From contig QAOA01007948.1 in assembly GCA_003255065.1 (NCBI GenBank), positions 1 to 64,000 of the forward strand: 64,000 bases of DNA, given 5' to 3'. The translations under genes were made by a program, and so were the position numbers. The notes below the pieces were generated by a model. It worked only from the letters and a program-made list of their open reading frames with translations, was not told where the DNA came from and searched no databases. Positions 48,873 to 60,200 of the stretch are shown here, piece by piece. Origin of the DNA: Cercis canadensis (lineage: Eukaryota > Streptophyta > Magnoliopsida > Fabales > Fabaceae). Position 1 is the stretch's first letter. Every line of letters begins with the position of its first letter.

Positions 48873-50692
48873 TGTTACGGAAATCGAGCAAGAAAGTTGA
48901 TATGTGCTTATTAGACCTTTAAGTTTCATGTTTTATTAATGGATTCCTACTTGGATTTGAGCAAATTCGCATTAAACATGGCACTTAACTCATCTATTTG
49001 TGTTCTCAGGTGTTTCTTGGTTTGATTGAGTAAAAGGAAGAGTTTTAAGGATTTCTGAAGTAGAAAAGCAAAGAAATTAGAAGAATTCAAAGTCCAAACA
49101 GGGAACACGGCCATGACATGGCCATATCCATGCCCGTGTCTGGCATCCAGAGAGCCCTTCTCCAGTTTCCTGAGGAACACGGCCAAGGTCAGTGAAGAAT
49201 ACGCCCATGTTGATGTCGTGTCCTCAGTCCATAGACAACCCAGAGGAGGAACACGCCCCCTGTTGTAGAGACACGGCCGTGTTTCGGGCCGTGTCCGAGA
49301 TCCAGAGAAATATTTCAAGCAACACGCCCAGCCATCTTAAGTGAACACGGCCGTGTTTGAGCTTCTGCAAGGTGAAATCCTACTTTTAGAGATGTATATA
49401 TGGGCATCTAAGACACATAGGAAGGGAGCTCCGTCTTTTGGACATTCAAAGACACGATTCAGAGCCAGAGGCGGGAGTCCAACCTTAGAGGCTGGAAGAA
49501 GAGCAAGATGGAAGATCAACCCATTGCAAGAACTTCATGAGAATAAGTTTTTACCTGATTTCATCTTGTCTTCTCTGTATTATTTTGATTAGATTTTATC
49601 ATAACTTACCTGTAAAGATTTAGATAAGATGAACCCTAGAAATATATTTGTATTTTGATTCTTTTGATTCAATGGGAATACATCTTTAATTCTTGGAATT
49701 GTCTATGATTATTATTTGTGTTGAGTTGATGTTGCTAGCCATTGATTTAGCACCAGATTCCAGTTTATAGATTGAGAGATTGTAGATTGGATAAGATCAC
49801 TTGTAGACAATGGAATTTGCTTGGGATCACTAGAGATAGGATTCACATAAGTCCTCTGATTTGAGTCAATGTACTAAGGGAATCCATAAAACACAAACTA
49901 ATATTTTCTTAGGGGTTTTGATTAGAAAGAGATTTCATTCATTCAACCTAAAAATAGATGTCTTATTGCTTGAGAAAGATTAAGGCATAATTTAGGGATT
50001 CCCATCAGTCTAAGTAAAGTATTGGTGTCCACTGAGTTAAAGATGATAGTGCAATGCTTGCCCTAAGGGAATTCTCATTTAGACCTATCATTCGATTGAT
50101 AAATCTATCAAATTCTTTGTTATTGTTTTATTATCTTGTTTATATTATTTTAGACTAGTTAGTCATTTATCAAACCGAATTTTTGAGATTAGATAATAGA
50201 AAAAGAATTATTACTAATAGCTATAGTTCCTCGTGGGATCGACATCCGTACTCAATCAAGCTATTCTACAAAAACGATAGGTATACTTGCCTAAAGTGAT
50301 TATAGCTATGTTTCGATTGAATACAAGTTCATAAAAGTAAACATCAAAAGTAAACAGATAAACAGATGTACACACAAATTTACGTGGTTCACCCAATTAG
50401 GGTTACGTCCACGGGCAGTGATAGATCAAAGTTTCATTATGGAATCAGGAATACAACACTCAGTCTATCTTTCACTCTTTCTATCTATCTACTAACCCTA
50501 GAAACAAATGGTGAATTTATAGCCTTTGTTTTACAACTAGAGTGCTTAGAATACTAGGATTAGGATTCTAGTTAGACTAGGACTCCTCTATAAGATAGAC
50601 TAGACAAATTAGGATTCTATTAGGACTCCTCTATAAGACAGACTAGATAGATTAGAATTCTAAACAGACTGGGATTCAAGACTTCATTTACA
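48873..50692 (-). repeat. 5' LTR of copia 5, split by a solo LTR
   Basis: 25 bp at 48873-48897 and 341 bp at 50352-50692 together equal the 366-bp partner LTR. A primer-site-like GCCCTAATACCA lies on the inner side at about 48860. Confidence 0.9.
48898..50346. mobile_element. 1449-bp solo LTR inside the copia 5 LTR
   Basis: Begins TGATATGTGC and ends AACATCA, so the ends are inverted (TGAT/ATCA). It is framed by the target duplication AAAGT (48893-48897 and 50347-50351), a pentamer that the uninterrupted partner LTR has once. There is no internal region. The motif CTCGTGGGATCGACATCC near 50230 is common in plant Ty3/gypsy LTRs, so gypsy is the likely superfamily, by inference. It contains several ACACGG..CGTGT dyads between 49095 and 49365. 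Being nested, it is younger than copia 5. Confidence 0.85.
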
Positions 50693-51293
50693 CTCTCCTA
50701 TTAATCCATTGATTGATATAAGTCATGATGACAAAGATTTCAATGAAGACGGGGATGAGGGGACTAGTGACTCTGATAATGAGTAGTTATTAGATTTGAA
50801 TATTGATATTGCCGTTGGGGATGGAACTGGTTGTAGCACATCATAAAATGCACAACTACTGCAATATAATGTTCCACTAAGTCATTATTCAAACGTCAAT
50901 CATGACGCTTTCCAAATAGATGATGATGTAGGAGGAGTAGCCAGTGGAGAGTGGCAAAAGGCCAAGAGCTGTATGTTGAACAAATATTTCAATCAAAAGA
51001 CACATTGCAACTTGTTGTAAAATAATACTCCATCCACATGCATCAAACATTTACAGTAAAGGAGTCAGACCGTCAAGTGTGGAGCTTGATATGTTCAAAT
51101 CACAGTAATGAGTGCAACTAACGACTTAGAGCTTGCTTGAGGAGCAAGAGTAAATTATGGGAGATCAAAAATTACAATGGTCTTCATACTTCCATATCTC
51201 CTACTCTGATGTAAGATCATAATAAGCTGGATGACAATGTAATTGTATCTGCCATTTATGGAATGATTGGTGAGAAGCCAGATTGTGAAGTTT

Positions 51294-52235
51294 AGCTCTT
51301 GAAGTAAGCCTAACACGGGCTGGAGGCACAATCGTGTTCTCTCAAGGATAGAGTGTGTCACTTAGACTTAGGCTCTAGACTGTCAACACGGTCATGAACA
51401 CGGGGCGTGTTCACTAGTGGGTTGGTCGTGTCACTTATGGTGAGATTCTGGAAGTCGAACGCGGGGCGTGTCACTTAAAGGTTTGGCTGTGTCACTTGAA
51501 GTGAGTCTCTGGAGGTCAGACACGTGCAGGAACACGGGGCGTGTTCACTGGAGAGTTTGAATGTGTTACCTGGAGTAAGCCTCTGGAACTCAAACACGGG
51601 GCATGTCCGCCCTTAAGACACGGGTGTGTCTGCCCTCAAGACACGAGCAAGAGACTTAATGACACAGGGCGTGTCACTTAAGTAAGGTCCTTGGACTACA
51701 AACACGGCAACAAACATGGGCATGACAATTAGTGACACGGGGCATGTCACTTAAATGAAAATCTAGATCATCAAGACACGGCCTGGGACACGGCCATGTC
51801 GAGGGTGTGTTGTGTCTCAGAAATCAGTTACTAGTTAGTTACTGGTCATAACCAACTTGTGATTGATATATATATAAACGTGTGATGTGTAAAGGAGAGA
51901 ATAAGGTGCAAGTAAAGTTTCTAGACTTGAGAGAAATCAGAGAAGAAAGAATTAGAGGGATTGAGAAGCTTTTGACTTTCATATGTTGCAAGATTCAAAA
52001 ATAGATGTCTAGGAAGGATTCTATTGTAAAGAAGGCTCGATCCTGTTGTTATTAATCTAGTAGAATTATCTCTCCCGTGGATGTAGGCCAAATTGGCTGA
52101 ACCACATAATTCTGGTGTTGTGTTTCTTTTACTTTGATTTACTGCTTTAAGTTTTCTGGTTTAGTTTTGCATTTTTCTGGTATTTGCTGGTTTGTTGTTT
52201 GTCATTTAGTTGCATAGGTTAAATTTTCTCTTACA
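51294..52235 (+). repeat. left LTR of copia 6
   Basis: 942 bp. It carries a run of ACACGG..CGTGT-type dyads between about 51315 and 51825. Confidence 0.9.
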
Positions 52236-53071
52236 AAAGTAGTTGAGAGGTTTAGGATGCACATGTCTAAACCTGTATCAACTCCTTTGGGGCAACACTA
52301 TAGACTTTTAGTCCAACAAGTACCTAGCACAGATGAAGAAAGGGTAAAAATGGTGGCAATTTCATATGCTAGTGGAGCTGGAAGCATCATGTATGGTATG
52401 GTGTGCAACAGACCAAATTTGGCTCATGTTATGAGTGTTGTGAGTAGATTCATGGCAGATCCTGGACCAATACATTTAGAAGCTTTGAAGTGGGTGCTGA
52501 GATACTTGAATGGCTCAGTGGGTTCTGGATTGAAGTTCAAGAGGGAGACTCAAGTTGAAGAAGCTATCAAGGGATATGTGGATTCAGATTATACAAGAAA
52601 CATTAATACAAGGAAGTCCTTGTTTGGTACTACAGTCAGCTAGAAATCGATGCCTTAGTTTGTGGTGACTTTGTCTACAACTTAAGCAGAGTATATAGCC
52701 CTTGCAGAGGGTGTTAAGGAAGCTTTGTGGCTTAAAGGGATGATTGGTGAATTGGGAGTCAGGCAAAAAAGTGTCACAGTACATTGTGACAGTCAAAGTG
52801 CAATCTATCTTTCAAAACACCAAGTGTATCATGAGAGGTCAAAATACATTGATGTCAGACTTCATTTTATAAGGGATGTGGTTGACAATCAAGAGGTTCT
52901 AGTGGAGAAGATTGCAACAGAAAAAAATCATGTTGATGTATTCACAAAATCATTGCCTCATGCAAAGTTCAAGCATTGCTTGGACTTAATGGGGTTTTGT
53001 GAATGATGAGCAAGAAGAGGGAGGACAACACTAAATTGATCTTTTCTGATTTTAAAGACAAGGTGGAGAAA

Positions 53072-54023
53072 TGTGAAGTTTAGCTCTTGAAGTAAGCCTA
53101 ACACGAGCTGGTGGCACGGCCGTGTTCTCTCAAGGATAGAGCGTGTCACTCAGACTTAGGCTCTGGACTGTCAACATGGTCGTGAACAAAAGGTGTGTTC
53201 ACTGGTGGGTTAGCCGTGTCACTTATGGTGAGATTCTGGAAGTCGAACACAGGTCATGACACGGGGCGTGTCACTTAAAAGTTTGGTTGTGTCATTTGAA
53301 GTGAATCTCTGGAGGTCAGACACGGGTAGAAACACAGGGCATGTTCACTGGAGAGTTTGAACGTGTTACCTGGAGTAAGCCTCTGGAACTCAAACACGGG
53401 GCGTGTCAAATAAAAATGGGCTTGTCTGCCCTCAAGACGCGGGCAAGAGACTTAATGACAAGGGGCGTGTCACTTAAGTAAAGTCTTTGGACTACAGACA
53501 CGGGCATGACAATTAGTGACACGGGGCGTGTCAGTTAAATGGAAATCCGGATCATCAAGACACGACCATGTCAAGGGCGTGCTGTGTCTTAAAAATCAGT
53601 TACTAGTTAGTTACTAGCCATAACCGACTTGTGATTGTGATGTGTGATGTGTGAAGGAGAGAATATGGTGCAATTAAAGTTTCTAGACTTGAGAAAAATC
53701 AGAGAAAAAAGAATTAGAGGGATTGAGAGGAAAGAAATAGAGTGAGGCTTGAAAGGGTTCTGACTTGCATATGCTGCAAGATTCAAGAACAGAGGTCAAT
53801 AAAGGATTCTATTGTAAAGAATGCTCGATCTTGTTTTTATTAATCTAGTGGAATGCTCTCTCCCGTGGATGTAGGCCAAATTGGCTGAACCACGTAATTC
53901 TAGTGTTGTGTTTCTTTTACTTTGATTTACTGCTTTAAGTTTTCTGGTTTAGTTTTGCATTTTTCTAGTATTTGCTGGTTTGTTGTTTGTCATTTGGTTG
54001 CATAGGTTAAATTTTCTCTTACA
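53072..54023 (+). repeat. right LTR of copia 6
   Basis: 952 bp, with the same dyad-rich region at about 53100-53590, and followed by CAGAT. Confidence 0.9.
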
Positions 54024-55610
54024 CAGATGTTTCCATAAAACTCATACAAGAGCGGATAAGAAATGACTTCTCGTACTAAATATTTTATAAGAAAACATGA
54101 CGCGCAAAGAAAAAGATAATTGCAAAAGTGTTCGGTAGCTGGAAAGAAAGTTACATACAATTGTCTAAATGGATAACTGCAATGAAAGCCGTAACATCAG
54201 GAACTGTGGTAGAATGGTGTCTTAATGATTATTACATTGGGAGTTGCATTGAAGAGGGGACTAAGATATTTAAGTGTGTCTTCTGAACTTTCAAGACATG
54301 CGTAAAAGCTCTACCTTTATGCAAGCCAATTATTCAAATCAATAGGATATTCTTATACGGGAAGTATCGTGGTATATTGTTGATCATCACAATGCAAGAT
54401 GGTAATTGTCAATCATTACCAATTGCATACACCATCGTTGAAGGAGAAATCAAACCTGCATGGACATGGTTCTTGAGATTACTCTGAAAGCACGTTGCAC
54501 GAGACATCCAGAATATGACATTGGTCTCAGATCGCCATGTTAGTATGTTGTCCTCCATTGAAGATAAACGATTGAGATGACGTCTACCATGGGCTCACAA
54601 TTTCTTTTACTTGCGTCATGTTGTCAGCAATTGGAATAATACTTTTAAGAACAAATCCCTAAAGCAGAAAATATACAAAGCTGGTGAGAGCATCACTCAT
54701 TTTTCATAAGTTGCAACGTTATAATTAGTCAATTTTAATTAACATGAGTTATCATCTTGTGTGAATCATTCTAGCGTCTCAATATAAGAAACTCAAATAT
54801 GATGAGTATATGCGGGATATACGAATCGAATGCCAGGATGACCGACCATGGACATATCTTCAAGATCTTGATCCAGTGAAATGGACATTACATGGGGACA
54901 TTAAGGGAAGATGTTATGGGCAAATGACAACAAACTTGGTTGAGTCAGTAAACGGAACTTTGAAAAGAGTTTGCAACTTGCCAATTACATCCCTTGTTCA
55001 GGCAACCTATTATAGGATGAATGAAATATTTATGACTAGAAGAGAAATGACTCGAGCACAAATGAATAGTGGGCAACGTTGGACCGATGATGTGATTAAC
55101 ATAATGCAAATTAATGCGGAAAAGGCATCCATACATAAGCCAATTTTCTTTAATAAGGATAGAAAATCTTTTGAAATTGAAAAAATGTATGACCCATTCA
55201 CAAGAAGAAGTGAGCACAAATTTCCTTTAAATCTTTTTGAGAGGAAATGTGATTGCAGAGAGTTTCAAGCCCTTCATTTACCATGCTCCCACGTAATGGT
55301 TGCATGTGCAGCTATTGCCTTAAGTGAGTGGACATATGTTGATCCTGTATACTCTATCCAATCAGTGTTAGATGCTTATCAGGGAATGTTTCACCCGATT
55401 GGAGGAGAAGAATATTGACTTCCAAATAACGGATTGAAGGTTTTACCAAACCCTTCAATGCTGAGGAAAAAATGTCGTCCTCGTTCTACATGCATACAAA
55501 ATGATATGAATTGTCATCATTCTCGAGACGCTAGTAGTAAATGCAACATTTGTCGACTGGAATGGCATAATAGGCAGAGTTGTCATAATAGAAGGGCAGA
55601 TCATCTATGA

Positions 55611-56520
55611 ATTTATTTATAGTTCGCTATTTTTGTTACTTCCATGCGATTGCAATATGTAATTTTAACTTTTTTTTTAATAAAATATTCAAAATGATAT
55701 TTAATGAATAAGTGTTATATTTAAAATGATTGTTAACATGTTTTACTTCTATGCGATTTAAGAAAATGTTATTTTGACAAAATCTTATTATCATAATGAC
55801 GGTTAACATGTTGTGAACTGCAAGCTTGGAGTAATAATGTCGTTGTATTTATCTTTTTATTTTATTTTATTTTTTGATGTAAATTAATATTTCTTATTAC
55901 TTAGATTTTAAGACAAGTTTTGTAATATTTAAAATCATGCATTTACACTACATATAAAAATAATACTTATGTCGTGTAGTATCCATATGCCCTTTCACTT
56001 ATCATGGGGGGATAGGGCGAATCAATCCTATATGGAATGTCTTTCTCTATCTGACCTAGGTAAAGGTAGCGCCACCTTGGACGGTCGCTTTATATGATGA
56101 AGAGGTGAAAGGATTTAGGTCTCGGTAGAAAATTCATGCATTGCACATTTAAATTCTTTGTTTTTTATTAACATAAGATATTCTTGTAATATATTTATTA
56201 TTTTGGAGTAAATAAAATACACGTTTTGGTCATATTTATGTTCGCACAATTAATTTAGGGTAACTGTCTTCAGACAGATGTTGTGGGGTGCCTAATACCT
56301 TCTCCACGCATAAACAAACTCTCAAACTCTCTCTGGTTCGTAGATCGTTATTTTATTTTTATTAAAAAAAATTGAATTTTCTAATTGTTTCCCTATTTTC
56401 TTAATACAATTGGTGGCGACTCTAGAGTTTTTATTTCGAAAACTAAATCTCTTTTTATTTAGTCATTCGCATCGTAACGACCTTCGGGTACATTGTGACA
56501 ATAAAAAAAAAAAAAAAAAG
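55611..56520 (+). mobile_element. probable Ty3/gypsy (Ogre/Tat-like) LTR remnant
   Basis: From about 55950 the sequence includes GTTGTGGGGTGCCTAATACC followed by TTCTCCACGC, and near 56410 ATTGGTGGCGACTC, a combination typical of the end of Ogre/Tat LTRs and the adjoining primer region, from memory. No coding part remains. The left border and target duplication are unclear. The first 300 bp is probably the MULE 3' flank. Confidence 0.45.
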
Positions 56521-57272
56521 TTGATAGCATCGGTGGTAGAAAGAGAAAAAAGAAATAACAAATTTAAATGAAGAGATTGCGTGTGTGATAGCTAAACTGA
56601 GGACAAGCATGCATGGAGGATTCCTTGGTGGATGCATGAATGCTTCATGCATGCGTCGTTTCAATAGTGGAAGGGAAAAAGAATCTATTGAAATGGTAAT
56701 GAAGTGGCTCCATTTGGTAAGGCGTGGGAGAAAAAAAATTATTGTTCAAATTTGCCATTTGATAAAGCGTGCAGAATCCATCAATTACAATGACACATGT
56801 AGCTATAGTTCAGTCACAAAGGGGTAAAAAATACTATTCAAAGGCACTATATCAACTTTGAGAAACGACAAATGATATGACGCCTCTGAATAGTAAATTT
56901 CAAGCTTCCGTATCATCTGTCGTCTCTCACCTCTCAAGGCAACAAATGATATGATACTTCTCAACATCTTTTTTTTTTTTTTTTTACCATGTTCAACCAA
57001 ATGAAATAACTTAAAAAAAAATTACCGTAATCATAAAAATATTTGTAAAAGAACAATATTGATTGAAATAAGTTAGTAAACCGCATTATCCAAGGAATTG
57101 GTCCGTTTCTTGTCGTGAATGAGAAATCGATTGTTAAAGCGGAACAAGCAGCATATTCCAATGGCCATCTCGGAGATTCCGAGGCACACATCTCAACCAA
57201 CATCTCCTCAGTTCAAATGTATGATCATCACAAACAGAACAATAATTCAATTTGTGAAAGCAGAGAACCACC
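56521..57272. other. upstream region of the phosphatase gene
   Basis: AT-rich. CATGCATG-type dyads lie near 56606-56650. An imperfect set of direct and inverted copies of ACAAATGATATGA is found at 56858-56962. No core promoter could be fixed by eye. Confidence 0.35.
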
Positions 57273-60200
57273 ATGAAAATCTCAGACTTCTGGGTATCAA
57301 TGACCATCTTTTCGCTTTTAACCAAAATGGCCATGGCCGAAAACCCCATACCCACAACTCTGGACGGTCCATTTGATCCAGTAACCCGCCGTTTCGACCG
57401 ATCACTGCGTCGAGGCAGCGATGACTTGCCCATGACTCATCCAAGGCTCAAGAAGAATGTGACCACAAATTTCCCTGAACAGATTGCTCTTGCAATTTCT
57501 TCCCCAACTTCAATGTGGGTTTCTTGGGTTACTGGTACTTATCTCTGCAATTCACAATTTTTTGTACTAAATTTTATTTTTCTGTGTCTTTGACTCCAAA
57601 GCATCAATTTTTGTAGTGTTGATTTTCTTGATTACTGGTACTTATCTCCGCATTTGAGAATTTTTGTACTAAATTTTTGTTTTTTCTGTGTATTTTACTC
57701 TAAAGCATCAATTTTTGTATCCGGGTTCTTTTGTGTTGGGTTTCTTGAGTTACTGGTACTTATCTCTGCATTTCAGAATTCTTGTACTAAATTTTTGTTT
57801 TTCTGTGTATTTTACTCTAAAGCATCAATTTTTCTAACTGGGTTCTTTTGTGTTGGATAAGGGGATGCCCAGATTGGTTTAAATGTAACCCCAGTTGATC
57901 CTTCAACTATTGGAAGCGAGGTGTGGTATGGGAAAGACAATGGCAAGTACCCAAATGTTCAGAAAGGGGTTTCAACTGTTTACAGTCAGTTATATCCCTT
58001 TGAGGGCCTGTGGAATTATACCTCTGGTATCATTCACCATGTGAAGCTTGAAGGTACCAGATGCTTTTTATTTTCTTGAATCGCTTATTATTTGTGCAAT
58101 TTTTGAAATGGGTAATACTTTGCTTGGTAGAGAGAAGTGATCAGTGAATTATTGATTCAGTGGTTAACAAATAAAAGTCACTAGTGGGAAAAAGGTTGTG
58201 TATATTACATGATTGAAATTTTCAGACTATAGATAATGAAGATGCCATTAGTTAATTTTATGGGGCCGGGATCCCAAGTGTACCTATTCTTCTGAAGGCT
58301 TATCATCCACAAGGGGTTCCTTATGATTTTTAAAGTTATTAATTAGATGATAATGAGACTGTTCGTATTTAAATTGTTTGAAATGAAAAGAAAATAATTT
58401 GGTGAATGTGATATGTTAAGTTCTTTGATGGTTTGATGCTACACAAAAGCTGTTGCTTCCATAATACGAAAAATCCAAATCTGATGTCTGCTATAAGCCT
58501 ATATCCCACAGCATCATCCTTTGGATGATTTTTATTGACATAGTGGGGAAATGAATAGTTACTCATGGCATGGAAATATTACTTATCCATTAAATTAGTG
58601 GAAGATATTTTTTTTCTGCTGAAAGGCTTTTAACTTTCATGTTCTATAGTTCTACTTGTATGGTCTCCACAACTATACTTGTCATTTAATTGTTATTTTA
58701 TGTATTCTGGTGTAAAGCTGTGGCATATAATTATAAATCTGTTCACTAAATTTTCGAACAACCCTGCTTAGTTACCGGCTATTGTGTGCTTTTGATCAGA
58801 TCCTCCATCTTATACCCATATTGAGTCAGACACAGTTATAGAGCATTCAAGTAAAATTATCAGGATATGAGATACTTTTGATGGTAGTCATTTTCTGTAA
58901 ATTTTGAAGGTGCAGCCCCTCAAGAGTATATGATAATTTGGTGAAAGTGAATTTTTAATCATTGTTTCAATGGCAAAAAAAAAAAAATACTTCTTGGTTC
59001 TTATTTCAAAGCAAACAGAGGCTCCAAGAGAATAAATGCAGTGGTTCATAGAAATTTCTTTCTTGTTGCAGGCCTTGAACCTGGAACAAAATATTATTAC
59101 AAATGTGGGGATAGTTCTATCCCAGCTATGAGTCAAGAGTATTTCTTTGAGACTTTTCCAGTGCCTAGCCTGAAGAGTTATCCTGCTCATATAGCAGTTA
59201 TCGGAGATTTAGGCCTCACAAGCAATTCCTCCACTACTATTGATCATCTAAGTAAGAATGATCCTTCAATGATTTTAATGGTTGGAGATTTAACGTATGC
59301 AAATCAGTATCGCACAACAGGTGGAAAAGGAGCTTCCTGCTTTTCATGTGCATTTCCAGATGCACCTATTAGAGAGACATATCAACCTCGATGGGATGGC
59401 TGGGGAAGGTGACCTATATTAAATTTTATTTGTTTATGGCTAAGATGTTGGGCTAGGATGTTGGGCTTGTGAATTTTTGATAATTTTATTTGTCTATTTC
59501 TCTAGACTGTTAATAATTATATCAATTATGGCCTTTGACAGCCAGTGTCTAGTGGAAATTGGGGTGAAATATTTGAATGTTATCTACAGATAATTGTTTG
59601 GTTGGAAAATATTGTTCGTATGGTTCGCTCATTATCTTTGAATATTCAGGTTCATGGAGCCTTTGACCTCAACAATTCCTATGATGGTTATTGAAGGGAA
59701 CCATGAGATTGAGCCTCAAGTTGATGGGATCACATTCAAATCTTATGTGACAAGATTTGCTGTTCCTGCTGAAGAAAGTGTCTCTAAAAGTAACTTCTAC
59801 TACTCATTTGATGCTGGAGGCATTCACTTTATCATGTTAGGAGCATATGTTGACTACAATAGTACTGGTAACTGATAGTTTCTTTGTTCTTATGTAAACC
59901 AGTCAATATGAATAATTTTAGATGGTTGCAACTTGATGTTTTTCACTGGATCTTCCTTCTAGGTGCACAGTATGCTTGGCTAAAGCGAGATCTACAAAGT
60001 ATAGACCGTAGTGTAACGCCATGGCTGGTAGCTGCATGGCATCCTCCTTGGTATAACAGCTATGCTTCACACTATCAGGAGTTTGAATGCATGAGGTTGG
60101 AAATGGAAGCACTTCTCTATCAGTACCGTGTTGATATTGTTTTTACTGGTCATGTAAGTTAAAATTACTATTTGAATGCATGAGGTTGGAAATGGAAGCA

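Larger units (their letters stand above)
44460..50692 (-). mobile_element. Ty1/copia LTR retrotransposon 5 (Tork-like), old, with a nested solo LTR
   Basis: Inserted in the MULE coding region with target duplication CTCTC (44455-44459 and 50693-50697). The 366-bp LTRs lie at 44460-44825 and, divided by a later insertion, at 48873-48897 plus 50352-50692. On the minus strand the order is gag about 48.8-48.1 kb with knuckle near 48.15 kb, protease near 47.97 kb, integrase about 47.5-47.0 kb, reverse transcriptase about 46.3-45.6 kb and RNase H about 45.4-44.9 kb. It is heavily broken, with ten or more interruptions. The LTRs differ by about 7%, suggesting roughly 2.5-3 million years at 1.3e-8 per site per year. 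The lineage is an inference from motif style. Confidence 0.9.
51294..54023 (+). mobile_element. Ty1/copia retrotransposon 6, internally deleted fossil
   Basis: LTRs at 51294-52235 and 53072-54023 (about 945 bp, beginning TGTGAAGTTTAGC and ending TTCTCTTACA), with target duplication CAGAT (51289-51293 and 54024-54028). The interior is only about 836 bp and keeps just the end of pol (RNase H region, about 52.26-53.0 kb) and a purine tract before the right LTR. No gag, protease, integrase or primer site is seen. The remaining coding part has a couple of breaks. The LTRs have diverged by several percent. Inserted in the MULE coding region. Confidence 0.9.
43919..55610 (+). pseudogene. MULE (Mutator-like) transposase, degenerate and interrupted by two copia elements
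   Basis: The transposase of a Mutator-like DNA transposon. The N-terminal part (43919-44459) has HTKLCLQANQVVHKMIYRF and GPIEIYVEID, the usual MULE lead-in. The frame resumes after copia 5 at 50693 (PINPLIDISHDDKDFNEDGD) with the MuDR DNA-binding-type region (SLICSNHSNECN, IKNYNGLHTSI), is cut by copia 6, and resumes at 54029 with the catalytic MULE domain (PIIQINRIFLYGKYRGILL, TIVEGEIKPAWTWFLR). An intron lies at 54684-54774. The last part (54775-55418) includes TTNLVESVNGTLKR and a SWIM zinc finger (CDCREFQALHLPCSHV); a CCHC knuckle (CNICRLEWHNRQSC) follows a stop. Several in-frame stops are present, the first at 50784-50786, so it is inactive. Terminal inverted repeats were not identified. 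Confidence 0.88.

Noticed and set aside
56606-56662. CATGCATG-rich palindrome as a regulatory site of the phosphatase gene
   Set aside because: RY-like motifs occur by chance in such sequence and it is about 600 bp from the start codon; nothing ties it to the gene.
57119-57376. 85-codon open frame overlapping phosphatase exon 1
   Set aside because: It is in another frame from the phosphatase reading, which has a signal peptide and matches the family.
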